Of a stretch of DNA of 11,334 bases, positions 6,524 to 11,334 are shown piece after piece. The translations under genes were made by a program, and so were the position numbers. Each line of letters opens with the position of its first letter. Within the stretch, counting starts at the first letter, position 1. The DNA is from JBAXLO01 sp037134755 (lineage in GTDB: Bacteria > Bacteroidota > Bacteroidia > Bacteroidales > JACABE01): contig JBAXLO010000154.1 in NCBI GenBank assembly GCA_037134755.1, forward strand, positions 1-11,334, read 5' to 3'. The notes under the pieces were generated by a model. That model saw only the letters and a list, made by a program, of their open reading frames with translations. It was not told the DNA's origin and searched no databases.

Positions 6524-6847
6524 ATGAGAGATTATAATACTAATCAGAATGGTGATGCTTGGCTGACTAATGCTATAAATACAGTTTGGAAAAAAGGGCT
6601 ATATATACCTGGTCAAGATACTAATAAATTTAGGAAAGACAAGTATGGTTCTATTATGGAATTTGCCAGATTTGGAGATACAACTCATGAATACGGTTGG
6701 GAAATTGATCATATTATGCCTGTTGAAAATGGCGGCACTGATGAATTAAGTAACCTTCAGCCTTTGCAATGGGAGAATAATCGTAAAAAGTCTTTAGAAA
6801 TACCTCAGTCATTTAAGATGACAGGTAATTATTTTCATAAATTATAA
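6524..6847 (+). CDS. Small stand-alone HNH endonuclease-like protein
   Basis: The protein has 107 residues. The HNH motif occupies residues 59-90: WEIDHIMPVENGGTDELSNL, then QPLQWENNRKKS. The first histidine is H63, the central asparagine N77 and the last position N86. The upstream half (VWKKG, KFRKDKYGSIMEFARFGDT, YGWE) matches my memory of a family of short Bacteroidota HNH proteins, and the length is normal for it. No zinc-binding CxxC pairs are present. It is presumably a cytoplasmic metal-dependent DNA nicking or cleaving enzyme; its biological role is not known to me. It has no restriction, toxin-antitoxin or phage partner nearby. The start ATG is preceded by A/T-rich sequence without a Shine-Dalgarno. 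The gene converges on the HD-domain gene with only 21 bp between stops. Confidence 0.75.
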   Translation: MRDYNTNQNGDAWLTNAINTVWKKGLYIPGQDTNKFRKDKYGSIMEFARFGDTTHEYGWEIDHIMPVENGGTDELSNLQPLQWENNRKKSLEIPQSFKMTGNYFHKL

Positions 6848-6868
6848 AAGGGATTGCTTTAATTAAAT

Positions 6869-8941
6869 TTAAACTACCGGATATTCTAACCTAATATGGT
6901 GCACACTCAACAGATTTCTTTTTAAAATCCTTTTTATCTTATCAATATCACGGAAAGTTATATTTGAATTCACAAATTGATTTAGCCGTATCTGTTTATT
7001 AATAATAGTATCAACCATTTCATTTATAGCTTCTTCGTCATGGGATTGAAGACTGCGTGTAGCGGCTTCTACAGAATCAACAACCATTACAACAGCTGTT
7101 TCTTTTGAGAAAGGAATAGGTCCATTATAGGTATATTTGCTTTCATCAAAGTCTTCATCAGGGAAATCATCCCTTTGTTTGTTATAGAAATAATCTGTTT
7201 TGCGAGTGCCATGATGTGTGCGGATAAAGTCGATGATTTGTTCAGGAAGGTTATGCTTTTTAGCCTTTTCAACACCTTTAATAACATGGCTTATTATGAT
7301 TTCGGCACTTTCTTCATAAGATAATTCGTTATGAGGATTTATACCATAAGTTTGATTTTCGATAAAATAAGCCGGCATGTTTAACTTGCCAATATCATGA
7401 TACAAAGCTCCTGCTCGAGTTAATAATGCATTTCCTCCTATCTCGAATATAACTTCTTCGGCCATATTGGCAACTTGCATTGAATGCTGAAAAGTGCCCG
7501 GTGCTTTAGTAGCAAGTTCGCGCAATAGCTTGGTGTTAGTATTTGAAATCTCCATTAAAGAAACATCGGTAACATAACCAAACATTTTTTCGAACAAAAC
7601 TATTAAAGGATAGGAGAAAAGTGTCATCAATGCGCTGCCACCGAAGAAGGCAAAACGGATGTATGATAGATTGTGAATATTACCATCCTGTATCATCGTT
7701 AAGCCTATATATATTAATGAATAAGTAAGGAAAATAAACAAAGAAGTAAGGAAAAACTGTGCTCTTCTTTCCAGATTTGAGATACTAATTATCGTAATAA
7801 TACCTGCAATTAATTGAAGAAAGATATATTCGAAGCTATTGGGGGCAAGGAATCCGATTATCATTATTGTAACTAAATACACAAATAATGATAATCGGGT
7901 ATCGAAGAAAACACGGATAATAATCGGGACTAAGCATAAGGGTACCAGATACAAAAGACTTGGATTGGTGCGTATGACTATACTCGTAATTAGTACCATC
8001 ATTATTATCACAAGTAAAATGAACACAATGTTCTTATTATCAATTAATATTTCGCGTCTGAAGGAATATAAAAACAGTGCAAGTACTATTAATGATAATG
8101 ATAGCAATATTATCTGACCCAAAATAATTATATAATATTTTGAGGTAGCGCCTAATTGTTTTTGATATTCGGCTTTTAAAGATAATAACTCCTGATACTT
8201 TTCTGTGGTAATTATTTCGCCTTTTGAGATGATACGTTGCCCCGTTTCTACCATCCCACTAGTGTTTGAAATCTTTGATAAAGTAGTTTGTTTTTCCTTT
8301 TCTGTAATAACAGGATCATACTTTACATTTTGAAATACAAACGATTCCAACAATGGAATTAAAAGTTCTTTATCAATAGTTTTACTATTAGAAAATTTTT
8401 CTTTAATAAAACTATCGGCAGTAATAATAGTGAAAAAAGTATTCAGATTTCGCGCCTCAGCGATATTCCTATTGAGCAGATTAATTGTAAGATCGCTTGG
8501 TTTGTTTTCAATTTCGGGCACTAACTCAATTATACCTTTATTATATATGGTGTCGAAAATATAATTGGCAAACTGCTTGTTCTTTTCCTTCTCATTTGAT
8601 GTTGCTTGCGTTTTATATTTCTTTGTCCATGCCTCATCGAATGCAGTTTGCAATTCCGTTTTCTTTTGTTTTGTTGCTTCAATATCTTTCCTAAAGAACG
8701 GCTTTAATTCTTTTAAAGTAGTATCCTTTTCGGCAGTTAAATCTTCTTCTGATTTATTTATAGCAAAATCAAAAGGGGCTATTAAGTCATCATGCATCCA
8801 GAACTTTCCCTTATGGAACTCATATTTAAAAGTTCCTTCTTTTGGGAAGATCATCACAAGTAGAATGATGCCGATTACAAACAGGAAAACTTTGTAAATA
8901 TTGGCAAACTGATTTCTTAACAGACCTATGAGATTCTTCAT
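6869..8941 (-). CDS. PgpH-like 7TM-HD phosphodiesterase
   Basis: The protein has 690 residues with the full PgpH architecture. One N-terminal membrane segment (about 15-33) is followed by an extracytoplasmic 7TMR-HDED domain (about 34-265, ending with the typical SGMVETGQRIISKGEIIT). Seven membrane segments lie at about 269-450. The cytoplasmic HD domain runs from about 475 to 690: H486 in FQHSMQVANMAEE, the HD pair H515/D516 in ALYHDIGKL, H552, H576/H577 in RTHHGT and D622 in VVDSVEAATRSL, with a C-terminal HHIRLEYP. Characterised homologues hydrolyse cyclic di-AMP; that activity is inferred here from family membership. It would couple an outside or envelope signal to c-di-AMP level. The gene follows the beta-propeller gene by 54 bp on the same strand, with no promoter seen in the gap, so co-transcription is likely. 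Confidence 0.9.
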   Translation of the reverse strand: MKNLIGLLRNQFANIYKVFLFVIGIILLVMIFPKEGTFKYEFHKGKFWMHDDLIAPFDFAINKSEEDLTAEKDTTLKELKPFFRKDIEATKQKKTELQTAFDEAWTKKYKTQATSNEKEKNKQFANYIFDTIYNKGIIELVPEIENKPSDLTINLLNRNIAEARNLNTFFTIITADSFIKEKFSNSKTIDKELLIPLLESFVFQNVKYDPVITEKEKQTTLSKISNTSGMVETGQRIISKGEIITTEKYQELLSLKAEYQKQLGATSKYYIIILGQIILLSLSLIVLALFLYSFRREILIDNKNIVFILLVIIMMVLITSIVIRTNPSLLYLVPLCLVPIIIRVFFDTRLSLFVYLVTIMIIGFLAPNSFEYIFLQLIAGIITIISISNLERRAQFFLTSLFIFLTYSLIYIGLTMIQDGNIHNLSYIRFAFFGGSALMTLFSYPLIVLFEKMFGYVTDVSLMEISNTNTKLLRELATKAPGTFQHSMQVANMAEEVIFEIGGNALLTRAGALYHDIGKLNMPAYFIENQTYGINPHNELSYEESAEIIISHVIKGVEKAKKHNLPEQIIDFIRTHHGTRKTDYFYNKQRDDFPDEDFDESKYTYNGPIPFSKETAVVMVVDSVEAATRSLQSHDEEAINEMVDTIINKQIRLNQFVNSNITFRDIDKIKRILKRNLLSVHHIRLEYPVV

Positions 8942-8995
8942 ATTAATTCAAAAACATTGTCAATTTATGCAAGATACACACTTATATTTATAGCT

Positions 8996-10024
8996 TTATA
9001 ATGGAACAATATCTAAAACAGTAAAAGAATTAGGCTTGGTAGCAGGGCGTGGATGAGGGTTTTCAGTGGTAGCTTTAGGTGCAGGGCCAAAATCGGCACA
9101 AGGCAGATAAATATGATGCGTCTTGGAATTAACTGCTATAGTTCGTGCTCCTTTTTGTGTCTGAGTATTCTCAATTACAGTATATTTATCTTTATTTTCC
9201 TGTTGAACAACTGTCATAGTGCCATCGCCATTTGAACTATATGCTCTTTTGAGATCAGTATCAAAAGCAACACCATCCACTCTATCGCCAATTGTCAGAT
9301 TAGCTACCACATCGCCAGTTTCTGCATTGAGTACCATCATCATTTTGTTGCCACAAACAGCAAACAAACGATGGTTTTCATTATCTAAAGCCAAGCCGCT
9401 AGGTTCATCACCGGGGCTAACCGAAAAATATTTTTCAACCTTTAAAGTAGTTGAATTGATGACTGCTATCAGATTTTTATCCTCAATATTTACATAAACC
9501 AATCCTTTATTATCGCATACCGAAAACTCAGGTTTACCTTTAAGAACTATAGTTTCGATAACTTTATTAGTTTTAGCATCAATAACTGTAGCATTACTAC
9601 TACCGCCATTATAAGCAAATACTTTGTGCGAAAAAGGATCATAAAGGATAGCATCAGGATTACGACCTGTAACCTTAATCTTCTCAATGGTTTTCATAGT
9701 TGTAAGATCAAAAATAGTAACCGCTGAATCTCTGCCATCACTAATAAAACCTTTATTTAGGTCAGAAGCTATTGCAATGCCATGCACTCCTTTGGTATCA
9801 GGGATAGTACCTGCAATTTTATTGGTATTGAGGTCGACAATTTGAACCATATTTCCGTGCGAAACATACAATCTATTTGTAACGGCATCCACTGATAAAT
9901 AATCCCAACCTGCATCACCATCCAAATGAATACGGTCGTTGATCTTATATTTACTGCCTGACTGAGCATTGGCTCCCAAAATTAAAGTTGTGATGATCAC
10001 AACAAGAAGAATTATTCTTTTCAT
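8996..10024 (-). CDS. Exported YncE/YVTN-type beta-propeller protein
   Basis: The protein has 342 residues. Residues 1-20 are a signal peptide (MKR, long hydrophobic core, G-A-N-A before Q21). The rest is a series of about seven repeats of 40-45 residues, each with a pattern such as NRLYVSHGNMVQIVDLNTNKIAGTI, HKVFAYNG..NATVIDAKTNKVIETI and HRLFAVCGNKMMMVLNAETGDVVANL, typical of the YncE / 40-residue YVTN beta-propeller family. No catalytic residues can be named; members are mostly binding or scaffold proteins in the periplasm, and their ligands are usually unknown. The C-terminus is Pro-rich (about 313-332) before the last strand, and there is no sorting domain, so periplasmic location is most likely. 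It is the first gene of a probable two-gene transcript with the PgpH-like gene, but a functional link is not established. Confidence 0.83.
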   Translation of the reverse strand: MKRIILLVVIITTLILGANAQSGSKYKINDRIHLDGDAGWDYLSVDAVTNRLYVSHGNMVQIVDLNTNKIAGTIPDTKGVHGIAIASDLNKGFISDGRDSAVTIFDLTTMKTIEKIKVTGRNPDAILYDPFSHKVFAYNGGSSNATVIDAKTNKVIETIVLKGKPEFSVCDNKGLVYVNIEDKNLIAVINSTTLKVEKYFSVSPGDEPSGLALDNENHRLFAVCGNKMMMVLNAETGDVVANLTIGDRVDGVAFDTDLKRAYSSNGDGTMTVVQQENKDKYTVIENTQTQKGARTIAVNSKTHHIYLPCADFGPAPKATTENPHPRPATKPNSFTVLDIVPL

Positions 10025-10055
10025 TACTTAAAATATTTATTTGTTAATAAGAATA

Positions 10056-10088
10056 CAAAAGTAGTTATAAATGTAAGACGAAGGCAAA
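10056..10088 (-). promoter_or_regulatory. Promoter of the beta-propeller / PgpH-like transcript
   Basis: Read on the minus strand, TACTTTTG (10063-10056) is a perfect -7 box, with a TTTG (10088-10085) 21 nt upstream. The gene starts 31 nt downstream of the box (ATG 10024-10022). The spacing is 2 nt longer than the usual 19. Confidence 0.55.
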
Positions 10089-10338
10089 AATACTTCATAC
10101 ATTTATATTTTATTTTAATAAATAAAAGGGAGAGCATGAAAATATAGCTGAAAGGAAAGATTCATCTACAAGTAAAAATAATGATTTTAATTTAAAATTT
10201 AGTGATTCGAAGTTTTATTTTAATGATTTTTACATTTTGCATGAGCTATTGTTTAGATAAGTCAATATATAACAAATCATTGTCAATATATTGAGCATAC
10301 AAAAAAACAAGCTAAATAAAAAGAACAGCCCCCTGAAC

Positions 10339-10569
10339 GAACTGAACAGGGACCTGTGCGAACCGCACAGCTTCTTGTGCGAACTGCACAGGGACCTGTA
10401 CGAACCGCTCAGCTTCTTGTACGAACCGCTCAGCTTCTTGTACGAACTGCTCAGCTTCTTGAGCGAACCGCTCAGCTTCTTGTACGAACTGCTCAGCTTC
10501 TTGAGTGAACAGCTCAGCATCTTGAGTGAACAGCTTAGCATCTTGAGTGAACAGCTTAGCATATTAAAA
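10339..10569. repeat. Tandem 21-bp repeat array, ten full units plus one decayed
   Basis: Units start at 10339 and then every 21 bp up to 10549, each beginning GAAC. A typical unit reads GAACCGCTCAGCTTC followed by TTGTAC. Units 1 and 3 share GGGACC where the others have CTTC or CATC. The last unit (10549-10569) loses the pattern at its 3' half, and a partial unit precedes the array (10323-10338). Unit ends and the next unit start often form hairpins, e.g. CTGTGCG/CGCACAG at 10354-10370 and GAGCG/CGCTC at 10461-10473. The array is far richer in GC than its surroundings. Because 21 is a multiple of three, several frames stay open on both strands; I read these as by-products. Confidence 0.85.
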
Positions 10570-10662
10570 GGAGCGATATTTAGGTTTATTTTCGTTTACA
10601 AAAAGTTAATTGTAAGTCTGCATAGGCTGACTATAGTTTTGAAAAAACTAATTGTAGGTTTA

Positions 10663-10731
10663 AAATTCGCCCTTTTTTCGCCCTTTTTTCGTCCTCGCCC
10701 AATGTTTTTATTATAACAGAATGTATCTTTG
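10663..10731 (+). promoter_or_regulatory. Composite promoter module of the FN3-like gene
   Basis: TTCGCCCTTTT units begin at 10666 and 10677, with a third TTCG at 10688-10691. The -7 box TATCTTTG is at 10724-10731, 33 bp after the last TTCG; the expected -33 position (10701-10704) reads AATG. The ATG follows 42 bp later. Repeat, spacing and leader length copy those of the lipoprotein gene almost exactly (33 bp and 43 bp there). Confidence 0.6.
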
Positions 10732-10772
10732 CCGAATTATAAATAATTTATTAATTAAAATACAAATCAGAA

Positions 10773-11334
10773 ATGAAAAAACATGTACTAAAATTAGTTT
10801 TACTAAGCATAGTCTTAGTATTCTTAGCAATGAATGGTTTTGCAAGATCAACTATGGATTTTAAAGATAAAATCTTTAATCCTAATTTATTCTTTAATAC
10901 ACTTGATACCTGTGTAGCTCCGGTGGCACAAGCTACAAATTTGGTTTTAACACACACACTCACTACTATTAACGGCTCTTTTATTGCAGAACCAAGTGCA
11001 GATCATTATCTGATTGTAAGAAGTACTATGAGTACTCTAAGTTTAGCACCCGAAAACGGAACAACTTATGCAAGCGGTTATTCATTAGGAGGAGGGACTG
11101 TGGTAGCATATAGTACGGATACACTTTTTACAGATATAAATCTGAATATAGGTACACAATATTATTATTATGTGTTTGCGGCTACTTCTATATCCTGTAC
11201 AGTTGGTCCTACTTATTTATTAACATCACCACTTATAGGTACTACAACTTGTTCGATGAAATCGTTAAATATTACTGCAATATTTCAGGAATATTATAAT
11301 AACACTACCGGTTTAATGAATCAGACTTTGGGAA
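10773..11334 (+). CDS. Exported FN3-like surface protein, N-terminal part (3' end outside window)
   Basis: The frame is open from the ATG at 10773 to the window edge (187 codons, no stop). Residues 1-24 form a signal peptide (MKKH, hydrophobic core, G-F-A-R). Residues about 47-160 are a fibronectin type III-like beta-sandwich of a kind common in large Bacteroidota T9SS cargo: CVAPVAQATNLVLTHT, INGSF, ADHYLIVRS, a glycine-rich turn and QYYYYVFAATSISC, ending near C160. The last visible part (SLNITAIFQEYYNNTTGLMN, 164-183) resembles the start of a further module found in similar surface proteins. A C-terminal sorting domain is expected but lies outside. It is probably a secreted or cell-surface protein of unknown ligand. 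ATG 10773 is chosen because it opens the signal peptide and lies 42 bp after the -7 box. Confidence 0.78.
   Translation, partial: MKKHVLKLVLLSIVLVFLAMNGFARSTMDFKDKIFNPNLFFNTLDTCVAPVAQATNLVLTHTLTTINGSFIAEPSADHYLIVRSTMSTLSLAPENGTTYASGYSLGGGTVVAYSTDTLFTDINLNIGTQYYYYVFAATSISCTVGPTYLLTSPLIGTTTCSMKSLNITAIFQEYYNNTTGLMNQTLG

Larger units (their letters stand above)
10025..10772. other. 748-bp spacer with 21-bp repeat array and two promoters
   Basis: I accept no gene here. From left to right it holds the minus-strand promoter of the beta-propeller gene (10056-10088), about 170 bp of AT-rich sequence without clear signals, a pair of GTCAATATAT repeats exactly 21 bp apart (10261 and 10282), the GC-richer 21-bp tandem array (10339-10569), a degenerate tail to about 10665, and the promoter module of the FN3-like gene (10663-10731). 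Confidence 0.7.

Noticed and set aside
8497..8897. Plus-strand open frames inside the PgpH-like gene
   Set aside because: They are shadows of a well-supported minus-strand gene, with no domain or promoter signal.
10230..10562. 110-codon minus-strand frame of Ser/Lys heptads (MLSCSLK)
   Set aside because: It is the reverse reading of the same 21-bp repeats, with no signal peptide, domain or promoter.
10339..10569. CRISPR array
   Set aside because: Units are contiguous with no unique spacers, only 21 bp long, and no cas gene is present.
10291..10716. 141-codon plus-strand frame with heptads such as LSEQLSI and LYELLSF
   Set aside because: It needs a TTG start and has heptads only because the unit is 21 bp. 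It has prolines inside the supposed helix and runs into the promoter module of the next gene.
10751..10963. 70-codon minus-strand frame over the start of the FN3-like gene
   Set aside because: It opposes a gene with signal peptide, promoter and recognisable domain, and has no features of its own.

Overview
The window is AT-rich chromosomal DNA from a member of the Bacteroidota. Several things point there: secreted proteins with signal peptides ending in N-A-Q, a C-terminal type IX secretion (Por) sorting domain, a LytS-type kinase with a LytTR regulator, a PgpH-like 7TM-HD protein, few Shine-Dalgarno sites, and promoters fitting the Bacteroidota -33/-7 pattern (TTTG, about 19 nt, TAnnTTTG). 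I cannot name genus or species from sequence alone.

Layout. Positions 1-507 hold the 3' end of alaS. Then come a LamG-domain T9SS cargo protein (664-1656) and an M20 amidohydrolase (1703-2893). A repeat-bearing spacer precedes a small Cys-containing lipoprotein (3194-3751) and a membrane histidine kinase of the LytS family (3810-4838). The kinase runs tail to tail, with an 8-bp overlap, into a LytTR response regulator on the minus strand (4831-5583). A 940-bp gene-free stretch (5584-6523) carries seven copies of a short palindrome with half-site TTCGC. It leads to a small stand-alone HNH endonuclease (6524-6847). On the minus strand follow a PgpH-like HD phosphodiesterase (6869-8941) and an exported beta-propeller protein (8996-10024), probably one transcript. 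A second long spacer (10025-10772) carries a GC-richer array of 21-bp tandem repeats. The window ends inside an exported FN3-like surface protein (10773 onward).

The least ordinary content is in the spacers. TTCGC half-sites occur as nine inverted pairs (14-bp core) and as direct repeats one helical turn apart (11 or 12 bp). Direct-repeat versions sit at a fixed distance upstream of the -7 box of three separate genes: the lipoprotein, the HNH protein and the FN3-like protein. In two of them a palindrome lies exactly 131 bp upstream of the -7 box. This looks like a shared regulatory module that could define a small regulon; the binding factor is unknown. The kinase and regulator genes, though convergent, each have a perfect -7 box 14-15 nt from the start codon, with TGCAT-containing repeats close by.
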